A stretch of 64,000 bases of DNA from Alloalcanivorax mobilis (GTDB lineage: Bacteria; Pseudomonadota; Gammaproteobacteria; Pseudomonadales; Alcanivoracaceae), in assembly GCF_002864685.1 (NCBI RefSeq), contig NZ_NMQZ01000005.1, positions 85,691-149,690 of the forward strand. Direction: 5' to 3'. Below the pieces are notes generated by a model. That model did no database searches and was not told the origin of the DNA. It saw nothing but the letters and a program-made list of their open reading frames with translations. This document shows positions 8,670-18,219 of this stretch, piece after piece. How positions within the stretch are numbered: the stretch's first letter is position 1; each line of letters begins with the position of its first letter. The translations under genes and the position numbers were made by a program.

Positions 8670-9577
8670 GGCGAGCGCCGCCCCTCGGGCTGGTGTTTGA
8701 AGCGCTTGTGCACCCACAAGTACTGGTCCGGGTGCTTGCGCACATAGCGTTCGATGGTTTGGTTGATGGCGAGGGTGTCGGTTTCGTCGTCGCCGCAGGG
8801 AAAGTCCTCCAGCGCCGGGCCGAACTCGATTTCGTAGCGGCCGCCGGGCAGCCGGTAATGGGCGCAAGGGATCACCGCCGCTTTGCCCATTTTGGCGATC
8901 CGGCTGGTCGAGGTGATGGTGGCGGCGGGCACGCCGAAAAACGGCACGAACACGGCGTGCTCGGTGCCGTAGTCCTGATCCGGGGCGTACCAGACCACCT
9001 CGCCTTTGCGCAGAAGACGCACGGTCTGGCGCAGGTCGCGGCGATCCACCGAGTGCTTGACCCAACTGCCGCGGCCCTCGGTGATCAGGCGATCCAGCAA
9101 GGGGTTATCGTTGGGCCGGTAGACCACGCTGAACTCGAAGATCTTGCCAAGCAGGCGGCTGCCCACATCGATGCTGTTGAAGTGCATGCCCAGCAGCAGC
9201 ACACCCTGGCCCCGGGCGCGGGCTGCTTCGAGGTGTTCCATGCCTTTTACGTGCAGGCGTTTGTCCAGATCCACGCGGCGGTTGTGGAAGCTGCCGGCCA
9301 TCTCCAGGATTGCTTCGCCGGTGCTCAGAAATACCCGCCGGGCCATCGCCTCGCGCTCGCTCTCGCTGAGCTCCGGGAAGCACAGGCGCAGATTGGTCAG
9401 CGTGACGCGCCGCCGCGACCCGCCCAGGCGCCAGGCGATTCGCCCCACGCAGCGGCCGATACCCAGTAGCAGGTCCCACGGCAACTGGCCGATCAGCCAG
9501 AACAGCGCCAGCCCCAGGCGGGTCGGCCACAGGCGCGGATCGCGAGGGTCGGTGGGGCGTTTTTTGCGTTGACCCAC
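8663..9577 (-). CDS. Lipid A biosynthesis acyltransferase (LpxL/LpxM family)
   Basis: About 304 residues. The enzyme adds a secondary acyl chain to Kdo-lipid A (or its precursor) at the inner membrane. An N-terminal membrane anchor (LGLALFWLIGQLPWDLL) precedes the catalytic HX4D motif HFNSID (His near 132, Asp near 137) and the substrate motif YAPDQDYG. I place the start at GTG 9577, four bases after the stop of the upstream ligase gene; an ATG at 9616 in the same frame would overlap that gene by 35 bases and add an unusual tail. It is encoded downstream of the O-antigen-ligase-like gene and is probably co-transcribed with it. Confidence 0.88.
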   Translation of the reverse strand: MGQRKKRPTDPRDPRLWPTRLGLALFWLIGQLPWDLLLGIGRCVGRIAWRLGGSRRRVTLTNLRLCFPELSESEREAMARRVFLSTGEAILEMAGSFHNRRVDLDKRLHVKGMEHLEAARARGQGVLLLGMHFNSIDVGSRLLGKIFEFSVVYRPNDNPLLDRLITEGRGSWVKHSVDRRDLRQTVRLLRKGEVVWYAPDQDYGTEHAVFVPFFGVPAATITSTSRIAKMGKAAVIPCAHYRLPGGRYEIEFGPALEDFPCGDDETDTLAINQTIERYVRKHPDQYLWVHKRFKHQPEGRRSPY

Positions 9578-9581
9578 GGCG

Positions 9582-10754
9582 TCAGTGCACCACGGCCCGG
9601 GGGCGCACCGTTTCACGGGTGCTCAGGCAGGCGAGCATCAACGCCAGCGGCAGCCACAGGCTCATCCAACTGGGGTGGAACGGCACCAGAAGGTAGGCGC
9701 CATCGCTGAGCATGGCGAGCAAGCCGGGCAGCAGGCTGACCAGAAACACGGCGCCCTCGCGGTGGTTCTGATCGCTGTCGGGGAGCTTCCAGGCGGGCAC
9801 CGCCCAGCTCGCCACGAACAGAACCAGGCCGATCAAGCCAGTGCTGTGCACCACCGCCAGCAGCACGTTGTCCGGGTGGGGGATCACCCGCAGGCCGTTT
9901 TGCAACTGCACCATCAGGGAATCACCGGTTTCCTGGCTCAGCCCGTTGCCGATGATCGGGTGGCTGAAATACATGGATGCCTGGCGCAATACGTCGAAGT
10001 CCAGCGCCATGTACAGCGCCACCGCGCCGGCCAGGGCGGCCAGCAAACGCTGGCGGTAGCGCAGCAGCACCCAGCCCAGGGCCATGATCAGCAGCATGGC
10101 GCCGGTTTGCCAGTGCACCAGCAGCAGGAACGTGAAGCCGACCAGGGCGCCAGTGCCGCGGCGCGCGCCCTTGGGGCTGAAGCCTTCATCCAGGGCCTGG
10201 GCCAGCAGAATGAACGACGGCGCCACCAGCGCCATGGTGGAGAGCAGCGGCCCGGGCTGGGGCAAATTGAAAATCAGGCTGGCGGGCTCACTGAACAGTG
10301 GGCTGGAGAGCGGCTGAATGGTGTAATAGCTGACCATGATCACCGCCAGCATCACCATCGAGGTCATGGCGCCATTGGCGAGCGCTTGCTTAAGGGTGTG
10401 CCGGTAATACACATGCACCCAGCGCAGGGTGCCGACCAGAATAATGATCTGCACCACCGCGCGCACCGTGCGCGAGCTGTTGGCGTCCGCCGCCCAGGCC
10501 ATGGTCAGCAGGGTCCAGCCGAGAAAGGCATAGAGTGGAATCAGCCAGGGGTCCAGCAAAAGCCGCTTGTCGCCGCTCACCAGAGCGCGGGTGAGCAGGG
10601 TCAGGGCGGGCAGAAAAAACAGCACATCCACCACATTGAGCATGGCAACGCGGGAGTGAAACAGAAAGGCGCTGGTGAACATGACCGCGAACGAAACCGT
10701 CAGCCACAGTCTTAGCCACCTCCCCTGTAGCACGTTGTGGCGCAATGCCGTCAT
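9582..10754 (-). CDS. O-antigen ligase-like polytopic membrane protein
   Basis: A 390-residue protein with about ten to twelve hydrophobic helices (for example LWLTVSFAVMFTSAFLF, VQIIILVGTL and VVHSTGLIGLVLFVAS) and a periplasmic-type loop containing HPIIGNGLSQETGDS then PHPDNVLLAVVHSTG. This matches the Wzy_C/WaaL pattern, in which a histidine-containing loop joins O-antigen to lipid A core. The ATG at 10754 has AGGA 11 bases upstream; longer starts run into the hldE promoter region. Position between the lipid A acyltransferase and hldE supports an LPS role, but Wzy-like polymerases look similar. Confidence 0.75.
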   Translation of the reverse strand: MTALRHNVLQGRWLRLWLTVSFAVMFTSAFLFHSRVAMLNVVDVLFFLPALTLLTRALVSGDKRLLLDPWLIPLYAFLGWTLLTMAWAADANSSRTVRAVVQIIILVGTLRWVHVYYRHTLKQALANGAMTSMVMLAVIMVSYYTIQPLSSPLFSEPASLIFNLPQPGPLLSTMALVAPSFILLAQALDEGFSPKGARRGTGALVGFTFLLLVHWQTGAMLLIMALGWVLLRYRQRLLAALAGAVALYMALDFDVLRQASMYFSHPIIGNGLSQETGDSLMVQLQNGLRVIPHPDNVLLAVVHSTGLIGLVLFVASWAVPAWKLPDSDQNHREGAVFLVSLLPGLLAMLSDGAYLLVPFHPSWMSLWLPLALMLACLSTRETVRPRAVVH

Positions 10755-10896
10755 ATCAGCCGATTCCTGTAGTTGCACATGATTTGCACTTGGTAATTGC
10801 ACTTGATTGTCGCGGGCGATGGCGCCGCCCGGCGATGCCGGTGGCGAGCGGCAAAGTGTACTCAGCCCGGCGGCTCGCATCCACTGCCGCGCCGCC

Positions 10897-10923
10897 TTGC
10901 CGGCTCGTTCGCTATGCTACACT
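10897..10923 (+). promoter_or_regulatory. Candidate sigma70 promoter for hldE
   Basis: TTGCCG at 10897-10902 and TACACT at 10918-10923 are spaced 15 bases (16 if the -35 is read as CTTGCC). Transcription would begin near 10930 and leave a leader of about 100 bases before hldE, containing the 15-bp repeats. The match is moderate and the spacing short. Confidence 0.4.
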
Positions 10924-10941
10924 GCGCGCCATTATCTACCT

Positions 10942-10992
10942 TTTGAAAGCCGACCGTTTGAAAGCCGACCCTTTGGAAGCCGGGCCTTTGGA
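10942..10992. repeat. 15-bp tandem repeat, about 3.4 copies
   Basis: Three consecutive 15-bp units begin at 10942 (TTTGAAAGCCGACCG), 10957 (one base different) and 10972 (diverged at four positions), and a partial fourth starts at 10987 (TTTGGA). The array lies between the candidate promoter and the hldE start, so it would be transcribed as leader RNA. Confidence 0.8.
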
Positions 10993-11028
10993 CACCCTGA
11001 TTCGCCGTCGCGGTCACAGGAGCTTACG

Positions 11029-12456
11029 ATGCAACACACCCCCATCCCCCCGTTTGGTCAGGCCCACGTGCTGGTGGCCGGCGATGTCATGCTGGACCGC
11101 TACTGGCATGGCCCCACCGGCCGCATTTCGCCGGAGGCGCCGGTGCCGGTGGTGCGTGTCACCGAGCTTGAAGACCGCCCCGGTGGTGCCGCCAACGTGG
11201 CGCTTAACATGGCCGCGCTCGGTGCCCGTGCCGAACTGGTCGGGGTGACCGGCGACGACGAAGCCGCCGGGCTGCTCGAGGAGCGCCTGGCGGCCGCCGA
11301 TGTCACCTGCCACTTTCAGAAAGTACAGGGTCTGCCGACGATTACCAAGCTGCGTGTGATCAGCCGTCAGCAGCAACTGCTGCGGTTGGATTTCGAGGAA
11401 TCGTTCCAGGATCAGGACCCGGTCCCCTTCACGGACAAGGTCAAAGCCGGTCTGGCGGGCTGCGGTGCCCTGGTGCTTTCGGACTACGCGAAAGGCGCGC
11501 TGCGCGATTGCCCCACGCTGATCAGCCTGGCGCGCCAGGCCGGTGTGCCGGTGCTGGTCGATCCCAAGGGCGCCGATTTCAGCCGCTACCGGGGGGCTAC
11601 GCTTTTGACTCCCAATCTGGCCGAGTTCGAGGCGGTGGTGGGGCCGGTGCCGGACGAAAAGACCTTGCTGGAGAAAGGCCAGGCGTTGATGTCGGAACTG
11701 CAGCTGGACGCGCTGTTGATCACGCGCAGCGAAAAAGGCATGACGCTGCTGCGAGCGGGTAAACCGGAGCTGCACTTGCCGGCCCACGCCCGCGAGGTGT
11801 TTGATGTCACCGGCGCCGGCGACACGGTGATTTCGACGCTGGCGGTGGCGCTCGCCGCCGGCGGCACCCTGGAGAACGCCGTGGCGCTGGCCAATATCGC
11901 CGCCGGCATCGTGGTCGGCAAGCTGGGCACCGCGGTGGTGTCGGCCCCGGAGCTGCGCCGCGCGGTGCATCGCACCGGCGGCATCGGGCGCGGCGTGATG
12001 AGCGAGGAACAGCTGCTCACCGCCATCGAGGACGCCCGCGCCCAGGGCGAGAAAATTGTGTTCACCAACGGCTGCTTCGACATCATCCACGCCGGCCATG
12101 TCGGCTATCTGGACTCGGCCCGTCGTCTTGGCGACCGGTTGGTGCTGGCGGTCAACGGCGACGATTCGATTCGCCGGTTGAAGGGCGCGGGCCGGCCGAT
12201 CAACTCCCTGGACCGCCGCATGGCGGTGCTCGCCGCGCTGGAAGCGGTAGACTACGTGGTGGCCTTCGACACCGACACTCCGGAACCGCTGCTTGAGAAG
12301 ATCAAACCAGAGGTGCTGGTGAAAGGCGGCGACTACAGCGTCGATCAGGTGGTGGGCGCGGACATCGTCAAGGCCTATGGGGGCGAGGTGAGAGTGCTCG
12401 ACTTTGTCGAGGACATTTCCACCACCCACATCGTGCAGAAGATCCGCGGGGAATAA
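11029..12456 (+). CDS. hldE: Bifunctional heptose 7-phosphate kinase / heptose 1-phosphate adenylyltransferase
   Basis: 475 residues, matching E. coli HldE. The N-terminal ribokinase-fold domain (about 1-320) makes heptose 1,7-bisphosphate: [18 protein letters not shown] and the anion-hole/base motif DVTGAGDTV (near 258-266). The C-terminal nucleotidyltransferase domain (about 340-475) has [13 protein letters not shown] with the HxGH signature and makes ADP-heptose for the LPS inner core. The ATG at 11029 has AGGAG at 11018-11022. Together with waaA, the lipid A acyltransferase and the kinase at the left edge, it shows that a heptose/Kdo-type core is made. Confidence 0.95.
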   Translation: MQHTPIPPFGQAHVLVAGDVMLDRYWHGPTGRISPEAPVPVVRVTELEDRPGGAANVALNMAALGARAELVGVTGDDEAAGLLEERLAAADVTCHFQKVQGLPTITKLRVISRQQQLLRLDFEESFQDQDPVPFTDKVKAGLAGCGALVLSDYAKGALRDCPTLISLARQAGVPVLVDPKGADFSRYRGATLLTPNLAEFEAVVGPVPDEKTLLEKGQALMSELQLDALLITRSEKGMTLLRAGKPELHLPAHAREVFDVTGAGDTVISTLAVALAAGGTLENAVALANIAAGIVVGKLGTAVVSAPELRRAVHRTGGIGRGVMSEEQLLTAIEDARAQGEKIVFTNGCFDIIHAGHVGYLDSARRLGDRLVLAVNGDDSIRRLKGAGRPINSLDRRMAVLAALEAVDYVVAFDTDTPEPLLEKIKPEVLVKGGDYSVDQVVGADIVKAYGGEVRVLDFVEDISTTHIVQKIRGE

Positions 12457-12481
12457 GCGCACGGGCCCGCGTCAGCGGGGT

Positions 12482-12494
12482 CCTGTCCGACAGG
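12482..12494. repeat. Small perfect inverted repeat downstream of hldE
   Basis: CCTGTC-C-GACAGG lies 26 bases after the hldE stop and 35 bases before the deaminase ATG. It could be a weak hairpin or a binding site; no T-run follows. Confidence 0.4.
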
Positions 12495-12528
12495 CGGCCG
12501 CGATCCATCAACGCAGAGCATACACGCC

Positions 12529-12993
12529 ATGACCACGCTCCCCGATTACCAGGCCCTGTTACGGGTGGCCCTCGAAGAAGCCCGCCTGGGGCTCGCCGAG
12601 GGCGGCATCCCGATTGGCGCCGCCCTGTTCGCGCACGATGGCACCTTGCTGGGTCGGGGGCACAACCGGCGTGTGCAGGAGAACGACCCGTCGGTGCACG
12701 CCGAGACCGACGCCTTCCGCAAAGCCGGCCGCCAGCGCGATTACCGCTCCACCATCATGGTCACCACGCTGGCCCCCTGCTGGTACTGCTGTGGGCTGGT
12801 GCGGCAATTCGGCATCGGCACGGTGGTGGTGGGCGAGTCGCAAAATTTCGCCGGCGGCCTGCATTGGCTGCGCGAAAACGGCGTGCGGGTGATCGAACTG
12901 AATTCGCGGGAATGCGTCGCCCTGCTGGCGGATTACATTCGCGATCATCCCGAGGTCTGGCACGAAGACATTGGCGAAGCGCCGTCGTGCTGA
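12529..12993 (+). CDS. Cytosine deaminase-like zinc hydrolase (FCY1 type)
   Basis: 154 residues of the cytidine deaminase fold. Zinc ligands and base are visible: His57 and Glu59 in HAETDAF, Cys84 and Cys87 in APCWYCC. The C-terminus, HPEVWHEDIGE, closely resembles the end of yeast cytosine deaminase, which deaminates cytosine to uracil, rather than bacterial tRNA adenosine deaminase (TadA). E. coli cytosine deaminase (CodA) is an unrelated fold. A role in pyrimidine salvage is likely. It follows hldE by 72 bases on the same strand and is convergent with the SDR operon. Confidence 0.75.
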   Translation: MTTLPDYQALLRVALEEARLGLAEGGIPIGAALFAHDGTLLGRGHNRRVQENDPSVHAETDAFRKAGRQRDYRSTIMVTTLAPCWYCCGLVRQFGIGTVVVGESQNFAGGLHWLRENGVRVIELNSRECVALLADYIRDHPEVWHEDIGEAPSC

Positions 12994-13017
12994 TCCGTTT
13001 CAACCGGTCAAGCGAGC

Positions 13018-13039
13018 AAGCGCGCCCCGGGGCGCGCTT
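13018..13039. terminator. Bidirectional terminator-like hairpin
   Basis: A perfect 22-bp palindrome, AAGCGCGCCCC followed by its reverse complement, lies between the convergent deaminase and SDR genes. No long T-run follows, so termination may be modest. Confidence 0.6.
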
Positions 13040-13078
13040 AATGTCATTGGCTGGTGGCGTCTGTTGTCAGAGCGCCGT

Positions 13079-13846
13079 TCAGTTCTTGTTATAAATGCGG
13101 TTGAGCTTGCGCATGCCGCCGATCCAGCGATCGTAGTTTTCGGTTTTGTTGCGCATGTACTGCAACACTTCCGGGTGTGGCAACACCAGGAACGTTTCTT
13201 TCTCGATGGCCTCCAGGCAGGCCTGGGCCACCGGCTCCGGCTCCATCATGCCGTTGACGCTGGCGACGCCGTCTTCCTTGCCCTTGGTCATGTTGGTGCG
13301 CACTGCCTGCGGGCACAGCACCGACACCTTAATGCCATCGTCGCCGTAGGTGAGCGCGATCCATTCCGCCAAACCGACCGCGGCGTGCTTGGTGACCGCG
13401 TAAGGGGCGGAACCGACTTGCGAGAGCAGGCCGGCGGCCGAGGCGGTGTTGAGAAAATAGCCGCCGCCACGGGCGATCATCTTCGGCGCCAGGTGACGGG
13501 CGGCGTAAATGTGCGCCATCACGTTGATGTCCCAGATGCGCTGCCAGGCGTCGTTGGCCACTTCCGGCCCGCCGGGAATGGAAATGCCGGCGTTGGAGCA
13601 GAACAGATCAATGGGGCCGAGGTCTTTTTCGGTGTCGTCGATCAGCGCTTTGATGTCGTTTTCGTCGGCGACGTTGACCTGTCGGGCAACGCCGTCCACC
13701 AATTTGGCGGTGGCCTCGGCGCCGTCACCGTCGAGATCGGCGCAGACGATTTTTTTCGCGCCCGCCTTGGCGAAAGTCTGCGCCAGGGCGCGGCCAATGC
13801 CACCGGCGGCGCCGGTGACGACCACGATGCGGTCTTTGATATCCAT
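13079..13846 (-). CDS. SDR family oxidoreductase
   Basis: 255 residues of a classical short-chain dehydrogenase. TGAAGGIG cofactor motif near the N-terminus, NAGIS, the catalytic serine in NTASAAG, and YAVTK as the YxxxK catalytic pair. Start ATG 13846 has AAGGAGA just upstream; a start eight codons earlier lacks a site. It is the last gene of the minus-strand catabolic operon. A likely task is interconversion of a hydroxyl and keto group on the acyl substrate, such as the 4-keto/4-hydroxy step done by an SDR (LvaD) in levulinate use. That function is inferred from context. Confidence 0.85.
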   Translation of the reverse strand: MDIKDRIVVVTGAAGGIGRALAQTFAKAGAKKIVCADLDGDGAEATAKLVDGVARQVNVADENDIKALIDDTEKDLGPIDLFCSNAGISIPGGPEVANDAWQRIWDINVMAHIYAARHLAPKMIARGGGYFLNTASAAGLLSQVGSAPYAVTKHAAVGLAEWIALTYGDDGIKVSVLCPQAVRTNMTKGKEDGVASVNGMMEPEPVAQACLEAIEKETFLVLPHPEVLQYMRNKTENYDRWIGGMRKLNRIYNKN

Positions 13847-13861
13847 AAGTTCTCCTTTGAG

Positions 13862-13923
13862 CGCTTGCACGCATCACGCTTCACGCAAAAGCAGGCGCGT
13901 GCAAGCGTGTTGCATGAAGCGTG
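13862..13923. repeat. Interleaved inverted repeats between two SDR genes
   Basis: CGCTTGCACGC (13862-13872) is the exact reverse complement of 13897-13907, and CACGCTTCA (13875-13883) is the exact reverse complement of 13915-13923. The left part is made of ACGC-headed 7-bp steps. The interleaved arms could fold into alternative RNA structures within the operon transcript. Confidence 0.65.
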
Positions 13924-13931
13924 CTCGCGTC

Positions 13932-14711
13932 TTAACTCCACATAAAGGAGCCGCCACACACGGTCAATGCTTGCCCGGTCATGTAGCGGCTGGCGTCGGA
14001 ACCCAGGAACACGGCGAGCCCCTGGAAGTCGTCCGCTTCGCCGAGGCGCCGCAGGGGGATCTGCGAGTTGGCACGTTTCACCGCCTCGGGGTTGTCCCAC
14101 AGCGCCTTGGCGAAATCGGTGCGCACCAGCCCCGGACAGATCGCGTTGGCGCGAACGCCTTGCGGGCCGTATTCCAGTGCCAGGTTGCGCACCAGGCCGA
14201 TCAGCGCCAGCTTGGAGGTGCCGTACAAACCCAGTGTCTCGGAGGGTTTGAAGGCACCGACGCTGGCGGTGAACATCATCGAGCCATTGCCTTTTTCGAT
14301 CATGTCCGGCGCCACCAAACGGGCCAGCCACAGGTTGGCCTGCACGTTCACCTGCATGGTTTTTTCGTAGGCGTCGTCGGGGATTTCGGAAATCGGCCCG
14401 TAATGCACGTTGACGCCGGCGTTGCCGACCAGAATGTCCACCGGGCCGGCGAGCTGGTGGGTTTTCTCCACCAGCGCTTGCAGGTCCTCTTTGCGGCCGG
14501 CGTTGGCGGCCACCGCGTGCACACGGTCCGCGCCCACCGCTTTATTGATCTCGGCGGCGGTTTCGTCGAGGGTGTCCTGCTTGCGCGCGGAGATCACCAC
14601 GGTGGCGCCGTGGGCGGCCAGCGCGTGCGCCATCGCCTTGCCCATGCCCTTGGAGGCGCCGGTCATCAGCGCCACCTTGCCGGTCAGATCGAACAGTGTG
14701 GTATCGACCAT
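13932..14711 (-). CDS. SDR family oxidoreductase
   Basis: 259 residues; TGASKGMG cofactor motif, NAGVN, catalytic YGTSK, and a C-terminal GQALTVCGG typical of FabG-like SDRs. It starts four bases after the acyl-CoA dehydrogenase stop, so the two are surely co-transcribed. Presence of two different SDRs in one operon suggests two alcohol/ketone steps, or opposite stereochemistry on one position. Substrate unknown; a CoA-thioester substrate is inferred from the neighbours. Confidence 0.88.
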   Translation of the reverse strand: MVDTTLFDLTGKVALMTGASKGMGKAMAHALAAHGATVVISARKQDTLDETAAEINKAVGADRVHAVAANAGRKEDLQALVEKTHQLAGPVDILVGNAGVNVHYGPISEIPDDAYEKTMQVNVQANLWLARLVAPDMIEKGNGSMMFTASVGAFKPSETLGLYGTSKLALIGLVRNLALEYGPQGVRANAICPGLVRTDFAKALWDNPEAVKRANSQIPLRRLGEADDFQGLAVFLGSDASRYMTGQALTVCGGSFMWS

Positions 14712-14714
14712 GGC

Positions 14715-15965
14715 TCAGGCCCCGGTTTGGCGGTAACGGTTCACTTCGTTGCGGGCGACCACATTGTGGTGCACTTCGTCCGGACCGTCGGCGAGGCGCA
14801 GGGTGCGCTGCTGCATGTACATCTCGGACAGCGGTGACCAATGGCTGACACCGGTGGCGCCGTGAATCTGAATCGCCTGATCGATGATCTGGCAGCACTT
14901 CTCCGGCACCATCGCTTTCGCCATGGACACCCAGATGCGGGCTTCTTTGTTGCCCATCACGTCCATGGCCTTGGCGGCCTTGAGCACGATCATGCGCATC
15001 GCCTCGATTTCGATGCGAGCGCGGGACACGATTTCCATGTTCTTGCCCAGATCGATGATTTTCTTGCCGAACGCTTCCCGGTTCATGCCGCGCTCAAGGA
15101 TCAGATCAAGGGCTTTTTCCGCCGCGCCGATGGAGCGCATGCAGTGGTGAATGCGGCCCGGGCCGAGGCGCAGCTGGGAAATTTCAAAGCCGCGGCCTTC
15201 GCCCCAGAGAATGTTTTCCTTGGGTACGCGCACGTTATCCAGCTTGATGTGCATGTGGCCATGGGGAGCGTGGTCGTGACCGAACACGCGCATCGGGCCC
15301 ACGACCTCAACGCCGGGGGTGTCCATGGGCACAAGGATCTGCGACTGCTGACGGAACGGCTGCGCGTCCGGGCTGGTCTTCACCATGCAGATCATGATCT
15401 TGCAACGCGGATCGCCGGCGCCGGAGATGTAGTATTTCTCGCCGTTGATGACCCAGTCGTCGCCGTCCAGCACGGCGCTGGTTTCGATGTTGCGCGCGTC
15501 GGAAGAGGCAACGTGCGGCTCGGTCATGCCGAAGCAGGAGCGGATCTCACCGGCCAGCAGCGGCTTGAGCCATTTTTCTTTTTGTTCCGGGGTGCCGACA
15601 CGCTCAAGCACTTCCATGTTGCCGGTGTCCGGCGCGGAACAGTTCAGCGTTTGTGACGCCAGCGGGTTTTTGCCCAGTTGGAAGGCGATGTAGGCGTAAT
15701 CCAGGTTGGAGAGACCTTCACCGGTTTCCGCGTTGGGCAGGAAGAAGTTCCACAGGCCGCTAGCCTTGTCTTTGTCCTTGGCGGTTTGCAGCAGCTCCAG
15801 TTGGCCTGGGGCGTAGCTGAAGCGCTCGGCGCGGCCTTCGCCGAGGCGATGGAATTCCTCGGTGATCGGGTCGACGTTGTCGCGCATGTGCTTGGCCAGG
15901 GCGTCCAGCAGCGGGCGCGCGTCTTCGGACATCGCCAGGTTGTTCAGATCGGTATCGTTGCCCAT
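14715..15965 (-). CDS. Acyl-CoA dehydrogenase, ACAD10/ACAD11-like
   Basis: 416 residues. Characteristic blocks are GLWNFFLP, NCSAPDTGNMEVL, FGMTEPHVASSDARNI, INGEKYYISGAG, LGPGRIHHCMR and a C-terminal RLADGPDEVHHNVV. From family knowledge these match the dehydrogenase half of mammalian ACAD10/11 rather than ordinary short- or medium-chain enzymes; the usual YEGT region is replaced by DGPDE. ACAD11 and the bacterial LvaC act on 4-phosphoryl-acyl-CoA to give enoyl-CoA. A separate kinase homologous to the other ACAD11 half is encoded divergently at 20341. FAD-binding and cytosolic. Specific substrate not proven. Confidence 0.85.
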   Translation of the reverse strand: MGNDTDLNNLAMSEDARPLLDALAKHMRDNVDPITEEFHRLGEGRAERFSYAPGQLELLQTAKDKDKASGLWNFFLPNAETGEGLSNLDYAYIAFQLGKNPLASQTLNCSAPDTGNMEVLERVGTPEQKEKWLKPLLAGEIRSCFGMTEPHVASSDARNIETSAVLDGDDWVINGEKYYISGAGDPRCKIMICMVKTSPDAQPFRQQSQILVPMDTPGVEVVGPMRVFGHDHAPHGHMHIKLDNVRVPKENILWGEGRGFEISQLRLGPGRIHHCMRSIGAAEKALDLILERGMNREAFGKKIIDLGKNMEIVSRARIEIEAMRMIVLKAAKAMDVMGNKEARIWVSMAKAMVPEKCCQIIDQAIQIHGATGVSHWSPLSEMYMQQRTLRLADGPDEVHHNVVARNEVNRYRQTGA

Positions 15966-16108
15966 GTGTGTCTACTCCTCAGGGTGGTGGGTCTCGCCGC
16001 GCCGGTCAGGGGCGGCGGGCGAGGCTGAATTCGATTCCGCCGGGGCGGATCGGGGGTCGGTAAAGCTGAAGGCCGTGTGCCTGGCAATCACCAGCATGGC
16101 GGCGCGGT

Positions 16109-16885
16109 TCAGCGGTTTTTCCATTGCGGTTGGCGTTTTTCAACGAAGGCGTTGACGCCTTCGCTGAAGTCTTCGGTGTGGCGCAGTTCCGACATCACTT
16201 CGCGGCTGTGCGCCAGGCTCGCTTTGAGCTGTTCCAGGTCGTCCATGCCATTGAGAACGCGCTTGGTGGCTTTCACCGACGACGGCGACACCGCGCAGAT
16301 CTCGCGGGCTTTTTCCATGGCCGCCTCGAGCAGATGGCCGGCGGGCAGCACCGCGTTGACGAAGCCCAGTGAGAGCCCTTCGGCGGCGCTTACGTGGCGA
16401 CCGGTGAGCATGATCTCCACGGCGGGCTTGCGGCCAATCTGCCGGCTCAGCCGTTGCACGCCACCGGCGGCGGCGAACAGGCCCACTTTGACTTCCGGCA
16501 GCGCGAACGTGGCGGTGTCGGCGGCGAGCACGATGTCGCAGGACAGCGCGATCTCAAAGCCGCCGCCCATGGCGAAGCCGTTGACCGCCGCGATGATCGG
16601 CTTTTCCAGATCAAAGCGCGACGACAAGCCAGCGAAGCCGGTGTCCGGCATGCTGCCCTTGCCGCCCTGGGCGGTGTATTTGAGGTCGTTGCCGGCGGAG
16701 AACGCCTTGGCGCCGGCGCCGGTGAGCACCGCCACCCACAGATCCGGGTCGGCGGCGAAGTCGTCCCAGATGGCGGACATTTCCTGGTGCATCGGCGCGT
16801 GCACGGCGTTGTAGACGTCCGGCCGGTTCATGGTCACCAGCAGAATCGGACCATGGCGTTCGGTGGTGACGAATTGATCACTCAT
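16109..16885 (-). CDS. Enoyl-CoA hydratase/isomerase family protein
   Basis: 258 residues of the crotonase fold: FSAGNDLK and GGGFEIALSCDIVLA form the oxyanion-hole region, followed by LPEVKVGLFAAAGGVQRL, which places a glutamate at the expected catalytic area. It would hydrate the enoyl-CoA made by the dehydrogenase. It lies one base past the 3-hydroxyacyl-CoA dehydrogenase stop, in tight operon order, and is followed by a 143-base gap before the dehydrogenase gene. Hydration versus isomerisation cannot be settled by eye. Confidence 0.87.
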   Translation of the reverse strand: MSDQFVTTERHGPILLVTMNRPDVYNAVHAPMHQEMSAIWDDFAADPDLWVAVLTGAGAKAFSAGNDLKYTAQGGKGSMPDTGFAGLSSRFDLEKPIIAAVNGFAMGGGFEIALSCDIVLAADTATFALPEVKVGLFAAAGGVQRLSRQIGRKPAVEIMLTGRHVSAAEGLSLGFVNAVLPAGHLLEAAMEKAREICAVSPSSVKATKRVLNGMDDLEQLKASLAHSREVMSELRHTEDFSEGVNAFVEKRQPQWKNR

Positions 16886-16886
16886 G

Positions 16887-18197
<1,311 letters not shown>

Positions 18198-18219
18198 GTT
18201 AAGGCTTCCATGGTCGGGT

